Shown: piece by piece, positions 44,167-52,761 of the stretch | Position numbering within the stretch: the first letter of the stretch is position 1 | Layout: the number at the start of each line of letters is the position of its first letter | DNA from: Tolumonas osonensis | Lineage (GTDB): Bacteria; Pseudomonadota; Gammaproteobacteria; Enterobacterales; Aeromonadaceae | Reading direction: 5' to 3' | DNA: 64,000 nucleotides | NCBI RefSeq assembly: GCF_014202415.1 | Contig: NZ_JACHGR010000005.1 | Span: 124,001-188,000, forward strand | The notes under the pieces: generated by a model | The model's database searches: none | Told to the model about the DNA's origin: nothing | The model's input: only the letters and a program-made list of their open reading frames with translations | Made by a program: the position numbers and the translations under genes

Positions 44167-47100
44167 TTAGTGGATAACTCCAGTTCCGGTCTGCAGATAG
44201 GTTTGTAATTCAGCCAAAGTATCTGTTGGATTCTGAATAACAATGGTCATGTCTGTAATGTTAATGTCTCCGGATGCATGAACAGAGACCTCAACACCAT
44301 TGCTGGTAGTAGTAAATGTCAGATAGTTACTCAGATCATTTGCAGGTTCATTTGTCAGTACGTCGGTTAAATCCAGCATATCATGCTGATCTATAGAGAA
44401 ATCAGTAATGGTATCCTCGAACGGAGCACCCGATGATGTGATATCGGCAGCCGTCCATTTGAAGATATCCGCACCACTACCACCCGTCAGGATGTCATCG
44501 CCCAGACCGCCGGTGAGCGTATCCGCACCGGCACCACCATTAAGCACATTGATGCCGTCATTTCCTGTCAGACTATCGTCGAAATTAGAACCGGTGATAT
44601 TCTCAATATTCGAGAGAATATCAGTACCGTCACCACCAGTCGCTGAATTGGTGCTCAGGTTCACCGTCACTCCAGCAGTCGCATCTGCGTACATCGCAGT
44701 ATCCGTGCCATCTCCGCCATTCAGGATATCGTTACTTGGACCACCCAGCAGAATATCATTACCGGCATCACCATATAACATATCGTTGCCATAACCGCCC
44801 ACCAGGGTGTCATTTCCATCACCGCCATATAACTGATCGTTACCTGCTCGGCCGGCAATAAAGTCATGATCGTTGCCACCAGACAGAATGTCATGCCCGG
44901 TAGTACCGTAGACGATATCATCGCCACCATAGTAATGCTGAGTTACACCAGTCTGGAGTTCAATAGTACCGGTAGAGAATTCACCACCATTGACATTAGT
45001 GTCATCCATTGCGTAAGGACTCAGCCAATCCTGATCAGCCACAGTGTTATTTACAGTGACAGCGCCAGTATCAAAGACTAATGGACTGAGATAGTTTGTA
45101 TTGTAGTTGTTGTGAGGACGGATAAACTCATCGGAGTTAAGCAGTACAATTGTTGGTCGTAGCCCATCCGTCCCATCAGCATCCACATTATGAAAATAGA
45201 TATCAAACTGGTCAGACGGAGTGACCGTTGTACTTGCTGTCGCAGTTAAATAGACCCTGAATACCACGGTGCCATCCGCATTATACAGCTTGGTATAGCT
45301 AGGTATGATTGTATCCGGTAATTTACCAGTGCCAAATGTGATTGTTGCGTTATTGTCAGCATCTCTCACCAGAAAATCCCAGTAAATCACCCCGTTGGTA
45401 GCAAGTGTTACATTCCCGCCTTTCACTTTCATATCGAAGGAGTCAGAGCTGTCAATCTCATTCATGAGCCACCCAGTATCTGCATCCTGATAAGAGATCG
45501 GGGAAATATAGACAGTATCCGTACCGCTACTACCCGGATTTCCTGCCAGATCAGCGTAGCTCAGGCTATTGACTGTTACTTCGGCAGCACCTGAGTAACC
45601 AGGTGTAGGAGTGAAAGTGGCTGTCCAGTGGATCCCATCCCCGCTATCCACCGGCATAGAAACAGTACCACCGGTCACTGTCAGGTCTGTCTGAGTAAAA
45701 CCGGTCACAGCTTCACTGAAGGTAAAGGTCACCTGACTGGTCTGATCGTCCGACATCATGTCCGAAACAATGTTGACATTAACATATGGATTTATGTCAA
45801 TCGTTGTTGTGGCATGATTAGAATCAACATCACCGTCATTAACCACTACGTCAATGGTGCGGTTAATGGATGACAAATCATCCTCTGTGTTAGAGAAGGT
45901 GACCGCAGCAATTGCCTGCTCATAAGCATCCCGGCTGGCGCTGCCGGTAAGAGTAACTATCCAGCCATCCGGACTGATGCTGTAGTCAATGCCAGCAGGC
46001 AAAGTACCCACAGCCAGTACGTCGCCACTCTGAGGATTAGTCAATGTAATCGTTGCGCTAGTTATATCATCAGATACATCAGGATCTGTGATCACGATGT
46101 CATTGAAGTCACCAATTGATATTGGGGCACTGCCTGCAACATAGTGAGTATTGTAATTAAACCCTGTGGCTGTGGAGTCGTTTCCGTCAAGATCCAGTAC
46201 TGGCGGGTCATTGTCCGGAGTGATGGTGATGGTTACTGTCGCGGTATCTGTACCACCCTTACCATCACTTACCTCGTAGACAAAGCTGTCGGTACCGTTA
46301 TAGTTATCGTCCGGGGTGTAGGTAAATGTACCGTTTTCATTCAGAACCAGCGTTCCGTGTGCCACATCCGTCACCGGTGTGGTATTGACGGTCAGGGTAT
46401 CTCCATCAATGTCACTGTCATTCAACAGCAGACTATCAAAGACGTTTCCGTCAACCGTCAGTGTATGATCCTCAAGCACACTGTAGTTATCTGCCAACGC
46501 GACCGGCGGGTCATTATCCGGAGTGATGGTGATGGTTACTGTCGCGGTATCTGTACCACCCTTACCATCACTCACCTCGTAGACAAAGCTGTCGGTACCG
46601 TTATAGTTATCGTCCGGGGTGTAGGTAAATGTACCGTTTCCATTCAGAACCAGCGTTCCGTGTGCCACATCCGTCACCGGTGTGGTATTGACGGTCAGGG
46701 TATCTCCATCAATGTCACTGTCATTCAACAGCAGACTATCAAAGACGTTTCCGTCAACCGTCAGTGTATGATCCTCAAGCACACTGTAGTTATCTGCCAA
46801 CGCGACCGGCGGGTCATTATCCGGAGTGATGGTGATGGTTACTGTCGCGGTATCTGTACCACCCTTACCATCACTCACCTCGTAGACAAAGCTGTCGGTA
46901 CCGTTATAGTTATCGTCCGGGGTGTAGGTAAATGTACCGTTTTCATTCAGAACCAGCGTTCCGTGTGCCACATCCGTCACCGGTGTGGTATTGACGGTCA
47001 GGGTATCTCCATCAATGTCACTGTCATTCAACAGCAGACTATCAAAGACGTTTCCGTCAACCGTCAGTGTATGATCCTCAAGCACACTGTAGTTATCTGC

Positions 47101-48570
47101 CAACGCGACCGGCGGATCATTATCCGGAGTGATGGTGATGGTTACTGTCGCGGTATCTGTCCCCCCCTTACCATCACTGATGGTGTAGGTGAAACTGGCA
47201 GGACCGTTATAGTCTGTGGCCGGCGTGAACACCACATTGCCATTGACCAGCGACACAGCGCCATTCACTGCATTCTGCACACTGACAATACTCAACGGAT
47301 CGCCATCAATATCCGAATCATTCGCCAGTAAAGTCGCTGGCAGAATGGTCAGCGGAACGTCTTCTTTGGTGGTTAATGCATCAGGATTTGCCTCAGGATC
47401 ATCGTTCACCGCATCCGGATCATCATTCACCGGAGTGACATCAATACTGACCGTCGCAGTGTCTGTCCCTCCCGCACCATCGCTGATGGTGTAGGTGAAG
47501 CTGGCTGGGCCGTTGTAGTCTGCGGTCGGCGTGAACACCACATTGCCATTGACCAGTGACACGGAGCCATTCACTGCATTCTGCACACTGAGAATACTCA
47601 GCGGATCACCATCAATATCCGAATCATTTGCCAGTAAGATACCAGGCAGAATGGTCAGCGGAACGTCTTCTTTGGTGGTTAACGCATCAGGATTTGCCTC
47701 AGGATCATCGTTCACCGCATCCGGGTTATCATTCACCGGTGTGACATTAATATCTAACGTTGAACTAGCACCGGTATTAGTGGTGTAAGTAACTTGAGGA
47801 ACATCCCCATTCCAATCAGATACTGGAGTGAATGTATAACTACCATCTACATTAATTATTAATGAACCGATACCATCTAACGAAGCAGTGCTACCTGCTA
47901 AGAAATTTTGTCCATTAATAACAAAGTTAGCGACAGATAATGCATCATCCGGATCGCTGTCGTTAGCCAGCACATTACCGGTGGCCGGGGTGTCTTCCTT
48001 AACGGTATTGGTATCCGGAGCAACGAGTGTCGGACGGTTTTCCTCTTCCGGAATCAGTGCTGCAGGCTCATCAAAGTGAGCTTGCGGTGCAGCATGCTGT
48101 GCCGCTGTGTCATATCCGGCAGCTGCAATAGTTGCATTACCGACACGATCGATAGAGACAAACCCGCTATTACCACTACCCGGACCTCTGCCACCTGCAT
48201 CGGCGGCCACACCGGCCGCGGCAGCTTCGAATGCCTCGGTCGGATCAGCCCCGGCCAGAATGGCTTGCTGTAATTGATTGATCTGGGCCAGCGTCTGATC
48301 ATCCGCACTTCCCATTTCCGGACTGGCTGGTTGTTGATCGGCAGGAAGATCGCCCGCCGCAACGGCTTCTGGCGGCATTTGCGCACCCGTCGCTTCAGGC
48401 GCAGTCGCTTCCACAACGAAAACGGAGGCATCGGCCAGTATTACTTCCGTGCCTGGTTGCAGAATGTCTCCCACCTTCAGATCGTGTACCTCGCCATCAG
48501 GTGTGCGGACTTTTGCGACACCGGAGATAAACGTCACACGAGAGACTTCTGTGATTGTCTGATTATTCAT
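44167..48570 (-). CDS. LapA-type RTX biofilm adhesin with N-terminal retention module
   Basis: A 1467-residue type I-secreted adhesin from ATG 48570 (GGGGTGGG site; the frame extends slightly further upstream). Residues 1-110 form a retention module (ITEVSRVTFISGVAKVRTPDGEVHDLKVGDIL) that plugs the outer-membrane TolC pore. DPTEAFEAAAAG at 109-120 matches the expected LapG cleavage context. Then come Ig/cadherin-like repeats: one short unit, two of about 102 residues (about 283-487), three nearly identical of 101 residues (about 488-790) and two further Ig-like domains. An unclassified domain lies at about 1020-1205. RTX calcium repeats with GGxGxDxL (about 1210-1370) and a T1SS C-terminal signal domain end the protein. 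It is smaller than Pseudomonas LapA but of the same architecture. Confidence 0.93.
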   Translation of the reverse strand: MNNQTITEVSRVTFISGVAKVRTPDGEVHDLKVGDILQPGTEVILADASVFVVEATAPEATGAQMPPEAVAAGDLPADQQPASPEMGSADDQTLAQINQLQQAILAGADPTEAFEAAAAGVAADAGGRGPGSGNSGFVSIDRVGNATIAAAGYDTAAQHAAPQAHFDEPAALIPEEENRPTLVAPDTNTVKEDTPATGNVLANDSDPDDALSVANFVINGQNFLAGSTASLDGIGSLIINVDGSYTFTPVSDWNGDVPQVTYTTNTGASSTLDINVTPVNDNPDAVNDDPEANPDALTTKEDVPLTILPGILLANDSDIDGDPLSILSVQNAVNGSVSLVNGNVVFTPTADYNGPASFTYTISDGAGGTDTATVSIDVTPVNDDPDAVNDDPEANPDALTTKEDVPLTILPATLLANDSDIDGDPLSIVSVQNAVNGAVSLVNGNVVFTPATDYNGPASFTYTISDGKGGTDTATVTITITPDNDPPVALADNYSVLEDHTLTVDGNVFDSLLLNDSDIDGDTLTVNTTPVTDVAHGTLVLNENGTFTYTPDDNYNGTDSFVYEVSDGKGGTDTATVTITITPDNDPPVALADNYSVLEDHTLTVDGNVFDSLLLNDSDIDGDTLTVNTTPVTDVAHGTLVLNGNGTFTYTPDDNYNGTDSFVYEVSDGKGGTDTATVTITITPDNDPPVALADNYSVLEDHTLTVDGNVFDSLLLNDSDIDGDTLTVNTTPVTDVAHGTLVLNENGTFTYTPDDNYNGTDSFVYEVSDGKGGTDTATVTITITPDNDPPVLDLDGNDSTATGFNYNTHYVAGSAPISIGDFNDIVITDPDVSDDITSATITLTNPQSGDVLAVGTLPAGIDYSISPDGWIVTLTGSASRDAYEQAIAAVTFSNTEDDLSSINRTIDVVVNDGDVDSNHATTTIDINPYVNVNIVSDMMSDDQTSQVTFTFSEAVTGFTQTDLTVTGGTVSMPVDSGDGIHWTATFTPTPGYSGAAEVTVNSLSYADLAGNPGSSGTDTVYISPISYQDADTGWLMNEIDSSDSFDMKVKGGNVTLATNGVIYWDFLVRDADNNATITFGTGKLPDTIIPSYTKLYNADGTVVFRVYLTATASTTVTPSDQFDIYFHNVDADGTDGLRPTIVLLNSDEFIRPHNNYNTNYLSPLVFDTGAVTVNNTVADQDWLSPYAMDDTNVNGGEFSTGTIELQTGVTQHYYGGDDIVYGTTGHDILSGGNDHDFIAGRAGNDQLYGGDGNDTLVGGYGNDMLYGDAGNDILLGGPSNDILNGGDGTDTAMYADATAGVTVNLSTNSATGGDGTDILSNIENITGSNFDDSLTGNDGINVLNGGAGADTLTGGLGDDILTGGSGADIFKWTAADITSSGAPFEDTITDFSIDQHDMLDLTDVLTNEPANDLSNYLTFTTTSNGVEVSVHASGDINITDMTIVIQNPTDTLAELQTYLQTGTGVIH
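46202..47110 (-). repeat. Three tandem 303-bp repeats inside the adhesin gene
   Basis: Units 46202-46504, 46505-46807 and 46808-47110 are exactly 303 bp each and differ at only a handful of positions by eye (for example a single change giving NENG versus NGNG). Each encodes one 101-residue Ig/cadherin-like domain starting DNDPPVALADNYSVLEDHTL. The near-identity points to recent duplication or ongoing gene conversion. Confidence 0.95.
47111..47720 (-). repeat. Two tandem 306-bp repeats inside the adhesin gene
   Basis: A second repeat class with a 306-bp period (for example the same ten-mer at 47341 and 47647). It encodes 102-residue domains with EANPDALTTKEDVPLTILP and SFTYTISDG. The copies differ more from each other than the 303-bp units do. 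Confidence 0.8.
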
Positions 48571-48594
48571 AACCCACCCCCAACAGCGGAACAC

Positions 48595-48723
48595 GAAGTT
48601 ACAACTTTGTTGATTAAATTTTAGTAACCAAATGGATTATGTACGTTGAAAAGAATGCGCAAAGCGTGCGCCAAATGAAGATAATTGATGCAGAAAATCG
48701 AACAAAAAATGCAGCAGCAATGA
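48595..48723 (-). promoter_or_regulatory. Probable promoter region of the adhesin gene
   Basis: The AT-rich gap between the lapD terminator and the adhesin start. On the minus strand it offers CATAAT and TAAAAT boxes but no clearly paired -35. A palindrome AAGTT-GT-AACTT lies about 30 bases before the start. The terminator at 48724-48749 implies that the adhesin has its own promoter here. Confidence 0.4.
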
Positions 48724-48749
48724 AAAAGGGTGCCATTATGCACCCTTTT
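48724..48749 (-). terminator. lapD terminator
   Basis: Ten-pair stem AAAAGGGTGC/GCACCCTTTT with loop CATTAT, 21 bp beyond the lapD stop, followed by TTTTTCA on the minus strand. It separates the secretion/regulation operon from the adhesin gene. Confidence 0.85.
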
Positions 48750-48770
48750 ATCAGTGTTAAGCCCTGATAA

Positions 48771-50693
48771 TCAGATCTCGCGGGCCGGATGGACAATCCC
48801 CTGATAGGCATCGACAAACAGCTGATTAATTATTTCCATCTGCTGTTCATTCTCGACCCGGGTCACCACAGTGATGACACCCGCGTTATGTGCTGTACGG
48901 CATACTGCGGCCAGAACACTTTGCGCATTTTCATCTTTACTGATAATGCTCATATATCCTTGATCAACCTTCACATATACGGGTGACAATTCCGTCAGAT
49001 ACTCCAGCGACTGGAAATGACGACCAAACTGGTCTATTCCCCACATCACATTGAAATGCTTACATATCTCACTTAACGATTTCACCGCTTCCCGCTGATG
49101 AAATATGGCGTTTTCCGGAATCTCTATCGCAATACGACGGGAGAGCCCGTGGTTTTTTATAAAGAAATCATTCAGATAATTCAGAAAGGACAGAGAAGAA
49201 ATACTGCCAATGGTCAGGTTGACCGACAAACTCATACCTGGATTTGCAGACAACACAAAAACCGCATGTTCGAGCACATAGCGATCCAGTTTTTCGCCCA
49301 GCTTAAACATTTCAACAGCCGCCATAAACTGAGCCGCACTGAAGCGTTGCCCCTGATGCCGGATTCCGGTAAATAATTCGGATGGCAGCGCTTTCTCTCC
49401 GGTCAGCATGGTGACCGGCTGAACACGAAAATCAAACTGATCATGTTCCAGCGCTTCAAGAATAATATCTTTCCAGGCCAACCGGCCAAGCGTATCCGCC
49501 TTTTCCGCATGCTCGATTGTCACCGCACCTAAACGTTCACTTCTGGCCCGACGTAATGCACTATCCGCTTTGGTCAGCAAAGCCGATAAATCCTCATCTT
49601 CATTTCTGACTGCAATACCAATGACTGAAAATGCCGAATCCGTCTCCAGCGGATTCACAATCAGTTCAGCGATAGCATCATTCAGAATATGCGCCGTTTC
49701 CAGTAAGTCTTCGCTGGTCAGGCCTGGTAACAGCACTGCATATTCTGTCGCGCTGATACGCGCAATAGCGGCACTGTCCAGATAAGCCAGTTTGGTTTGC
49801 AGGGCATTGGCTATCTGCCTGACCATCTGATCTCGTGCCCCATAACCTTCGATACGGTAAATCTCATCTAATGCATCGACAGCCACCAGCATGATGCCGC
49901 CAGTACCATGCTCTGCGATCCACGCATTAATCTGACCAATAAAATAGGCTCTGTTACCCAGACCGGAAACCGCATCTCTGAACGCCCGTTCTCTTAATAA
50001 ATCTGCGGCAACCGCTTCTTCTTTAAATTGTTTGGCCAGTTTTACTGTCAGTGTATTAATTGACTGAACGACTTCCCTGAGCTCCAGCGTTTTCGGTAAG
50101 GGAATGGATTTATTAAAATGATGTTTCTCAATTTCAACCGCCTGTCTGCGGATGAGGTTTAAAGGCCGCAATAAGAAATGTAATGCCGTAACAACCAGAA
50201 CGGAGACAACAATAAAACAGGCAATATATGACCAGAACAGGTTCGACATTGTCCGCCAGAATTGAAAATAGGCATCTCCCGGATGTCCTTTTACCTGTAA
50301 CTTGCCGAGTTGCAACCACCCGGATGTCAGGATTGATTCATACGTTTCACTTTTGAAAAGATTAAGCTGAATAAACCAGCCAGGCACACCTTCAATTTCT
50401 TTCTTATTGGTTTTTTCGATTGTTTGTTTGGATGCCAGAAGATCAAGATGTATCTCCTGATAATAACCACCATCAAACGCGGCATTTATTATTGACTCTG
50501 CGCCGACCTTATCACCGGTTTCCAGATAAGGCGTTAATGCAATCCCGACAGAATTCGCAGTATTAATGACGGAAACCCGCTGCTGTTCGGCCAGGTAATC
50601 TCTGGTGGACTGAAACTGCACTGCATAAGCAATGATCAGCAAGCCGGCAAAAAGAAATATCACAAAAGCGAGAATCTGCTTATAGAGAGTCAT
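48771..50693 (-). CDS. lapD: c-di-GMP receptor LapD (HAMP, degenerate GGDEF and EAL)
   Basis: 640 residues: a first membrane helix (about 7-28), a periplasmic LapD_MoxY-type domain (about 30-150), a second helix (about 152-176), HAMP (RRQAVEIEKHHFNKSIP and onwards), GGDEF and EAL domains. The GGDEF site reads ISATEYAVLLPG, so no cyclase activity is expected. The EAL start reads LPSELF and the DDFG-type loop reads GIDQFGRHF, so phosphodiesterase activity should be lost, leaving c-di-GMP binding. In the known system, c-di-GMP-bound LapD holds LapG at the membrane. It starts two bases after the lapG stop. Confidence 0.92.
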   Translation of the reverse strand: MTLYKQILAFVIFLFAGLLIIAYAVQFQSTRDYLAEQQRVSVINTANSVGIALTPYLETGDKVGAESIINAAFDGGYYQEIHLDLLASKQTIEKTNKKEIEGVPGWFIQLNLFKSETYESILTSGWLQLGKLQVKGHPGDAYFQFWRTMSNLFWSYIACFIVVSVLVVTALHFLLRPLNLIRRQAVEIEKHHFNKSIPLPKTLELREVVQSINTLTVKLAKQFKEEAVAADLLRERAFRDAVSGLGNRAYFIGQINAWIAEHGTGGIMLVAVDALDEIYRIEGYGARDQMVRQIANALQTKLAYLDSAAIARISATEYAVLLPGLTSEDLLETAHILNDAIAELIVNPLETDSAFSVIGIAVRNEDEDLSALLTKADSALRRARSERLGAVTIEHAEKADTLGRLAWKDIILEALEHDQFDFRVQPVTMLTGEKALPSELFTGIRHQGQRFSAAQFMAAVEMFKLGEKLDRYVLEHAVFVLSANPGMSLSVNLTIGSISSLSFLNYLNDFFIKNHGLSRRIAIEIPENAIFHQREAVKSLSEICKHFNVMWGIDQFGRHFQSLEYLTELSPVYVKVDQGYMSIISKDENAQSVLAAVCRTAHNAGVITVVTRVENEQQMEIINQLFVDAYQGIVHPAREI

Positions 50694-50695
50694 GG

Positions 50696-51421
50696 TTAAT
50701 TATCCAAATTTAAAATTGGCCGGTTAAAATTCTGAGCGCTGAGCCTTTTTTGTAATCCTGACCATAAACTTAACCGCCCAGATGATCCCGCCAGTTGCCC
50801 CTGACCTTTAGCCTTCATCAACCACAGATGACTACCATTAAAACTATAGACAGGAACCAGGTCTGTCCGCAAATTGGCAGGTTTAAGAACAGGATCAAGG
50901 TTATCCAATATCACTGGCATAGAAGATGGCGTCGCATAATTGGCTACAACCATATGGAATTGATTATAATTAATCGCTTTAACATAAATAAGCCGTAAAC
51001 TTTCATCAGTAAATCCCATTTCACGTAATGTAAAATATTTGGCAATACTGAAATCCTCACAATCACCACCGCCAACTGCCAGAAATTCAGCGGGTGATGC
51101 CCAATAATCGTTCTGACCCCACAGCTTGATATCATCAATAAATATCTGGCGATTAAAAAAGCGGTTCGTTTCTTCCAGCGCCTGCTGTTTACTCCACTGT
51201 TCTGCATTGGCGCGCTGAATTAATAATCGCCAGTCAATCACCCTGCGCGCCGCTCTTGCACCATATTCAGCCTGTATTCGATCCGCCAGCTGACGCTCTT
51301 TTGTATCAAGCGCATCGGCCAGTAAAAACGACGAACTCCCGCTGAGAAACAGTACTCCCAGAAATAACAGAGCACTCCATCCCCAGCGGGAGCCAGACCC
51401 TGATATGGTCAGAAAAGTCAT
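50696..51421 (-). CDS. lapG: Periplasmic adhesin protease LapG (BTLCP family)
   Basis: A 241-residue bacterial transglutaminase-like cysteine protease with an N-terminal signal/anchor (WSALLFLGVLFLSGSSSFLLADA). The Cys-His-Asp triad lies in VGGGDCEDFSIAKYF, QFHMVVANY and ILDNLDP. The calcium-binding region typical of LapG precedes the Cys (IDDIKLWGQNDYW). It cleaves the N-terminal retention module of the adhesin when not held by LapD. It sits between lapE and lapD with gaps of six and two bases, clearly one operon. Confidence 0.94.
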   Translation of the reverse strand: MTFLTISGSGSRWGWSALLFLGVLFLSGSSSFLLADALDTKERQLADRIQAEYGARAARRVIDWRLLIQRANAEQWSKQQALEETNRFFNRQIFIDDIKLWGQNDYWASPAEFLAVGGGDCEDFSIAKYFTLREMGFTDESLRLIYVKAINYNQFHMVVANYATPSSMPVILDNLDPVLKPANLRTDLVPVYSFNGSHLWLMKAKGQGQLAGSSGRLSLWSGLQKRLSAQNFNRPILNLDN

Positions 51422-51427
51422 AATTAC

Positions 51428-52741
51428 TTAATTATTTTCTTTCTGCCATTCAGCCGGTGCTTTAAAACTGACACTATCCAGCAATTTACCAGTGGCATTC
51501 AGTATTCGGTATTCCGCATACAGTGCATCATAATCTGTATTTACTGAACTCTGACGTGCTTCAAACAGCTCATTTTCTGTGTTCAGCACATCCAGTAAAG
51601 AACGGGTACCTAACAAGAACTGTTTCCGATATGCCATTACTGTGTCATAGCTGGCCAGCACATGCTGTTGCATGAACTCTTTTTGCTTCAGCAAAGCCTC
51701 TCTTGCATTCCAGGCCAGGCTCAAGCCTTCCTGCACCTGACGGGATGCATTCGTTTTCACATCTTTCGCTTCCGCCATCTGAGATGCGGTCGCGCGTTTC
51801 TGGGCAATATCGGCACCACCATTAAACAGGTTGTAACGCGCCATCAGCATCACCTTGCCGCTGTCGATACTTCCCTCACGACCATCGATATCCTCATAAA
51901 AGTTCTGATCTGCTTCCAGAGAAAGCTTAGGATAAAAGTTCGCTTTAGAGCCTTCATACTGATAACGGGTTGCTTCAATATCCTGATCTGCCGACAACAG
52001 TGTAGGATGCACTTTCTGTGCTGACGCCAGAGCATCAGGCAATGAGGCAGGTAAATTTCCGGCTGCTGGTACTGGTTGAGTCAGATCCATTGGTTCAGTA
52101 TTGGTGACACGGAAATATTCCGCTTTAGCATCAAGCATGTTGTTTTCTGCAGCGGACAAATTCGCCTGAGCCCGGGCTACACGACCTTTGATCTGCATAT
52201 AATCAGCGGTAGACCCAACGCCTGAATCTGTTCTTTTACCGATATCAGCCATGATTGCCTGATGAGTAGCCAGGTTTTCTTTTGAAAGCTGATATATTTC
52301 CTGCGTCCGCAGTACATTCAGATAAACTTCTGTGACACGCAAAGCCGTATTGTTTGCCTGCGCAAACAAGGCATGGTTTTGCGCCAGCGCTTCCGCTTTT
52401 GTTCTGTCGACATTGCTGCTGGTTGCAAAACCGTCAAACAACATCTGAGTCAGAGAAACACCCATTTGCTTGCGGGTTAATGTGTGTCCGTCATAATCCA
52501 CATCATCATTGTCATATTTCTCTTTCCCGATACCGGCACTCAGATCAACCTTGGGGTAATAACCGGCTTCCGCCTGCCCGACCAGATGTGTTCTGGTCAC
52601 ATAGTTATCATATGCCTGTCTGACTTCCGGATTATCCATTAACGATTGGGCTATTGTTGCTTCCAACGATGCAGCGCCTGCGGTACTCGTGAACAAACTG
52701 ATAAACACGGCCAGCGCAGATAATTTACATATTTTGTCCAT
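51428..52741 (-). CDS. lapE: Outer-membrane TolC-like secretion channel LapE
   Basis: 437 residues from ATG 52741, chosen because AGGAAGGGG lies just upstream; the frame begins at 52765, overlapping lapC. A Sec signal peptide (ALAVFISLFTSTAGAA) is followed by two OEP repeats typical of TolC (SLEATIAQSLMDNPEVRQAYDNYV; LPDALASAQKVHPTLLSADQDIEATRYQYEGSKANFYPKLSLEADQNF). It forms the outer-membrane pore through which the adhesin is exported and in which its retention module is held. Confidence 0.92.
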   Translation of the reverse strand: MDKICKLSALAVFISLFTSTAGAASLEATIAQSLMDNPEVRQAYDNYVTRTHLVGQAEAGYYPKVDLSAGIGKEKYDNDDVDYDGHTLTRKQMGVSLTQMLFDGFATSSNVDRTKAEALAQNHALFAQANNTALRVTEVYLNVLRTQEIYQLSKENLATHQAIMADIGKRTDSGVGSTADYMQIKGRVARAQANLSAAENNMLDAKAEYFRVTNTEPMDLTQPVPAAGNLPASLPDALASAQKVHPTLLSADQDIEATRYQYEGSKANFYPKLSLEADQNFYEDIDGREGSIDSGKVMLMARYNLFNGGADIAQKRATASQMAEAKDVKTNASRQVQEGLSLAWNAREALLKQKEFMQQHVLASYDTVMAYRKQFLLGTRSLLDVLNTENELFEARQSSVNTDYDALYAEYRILNATGKLLDSVSFKAPAEWQKENN

Positions 52742-52761
52742 AGTTATATCCCCTTCCTGTT

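Noticed and set aside
46144-47331. 395-codon open frame antisense to the adhesin repeats
   Set aside because: It is a shadow of the 303-bp repeats: its translation repeats with the same period and resembles no protein, and the minus-strand adhesin explains the DNA.
48771-50693. Reading this gene as an active GGDEF/EAL enzyme
   Set aside because: Both catalytic motifs are degenerate (ATEYA for GGDEF, SEL for EAL) and the operon context with lapG fits a c-di-GMP receptor.
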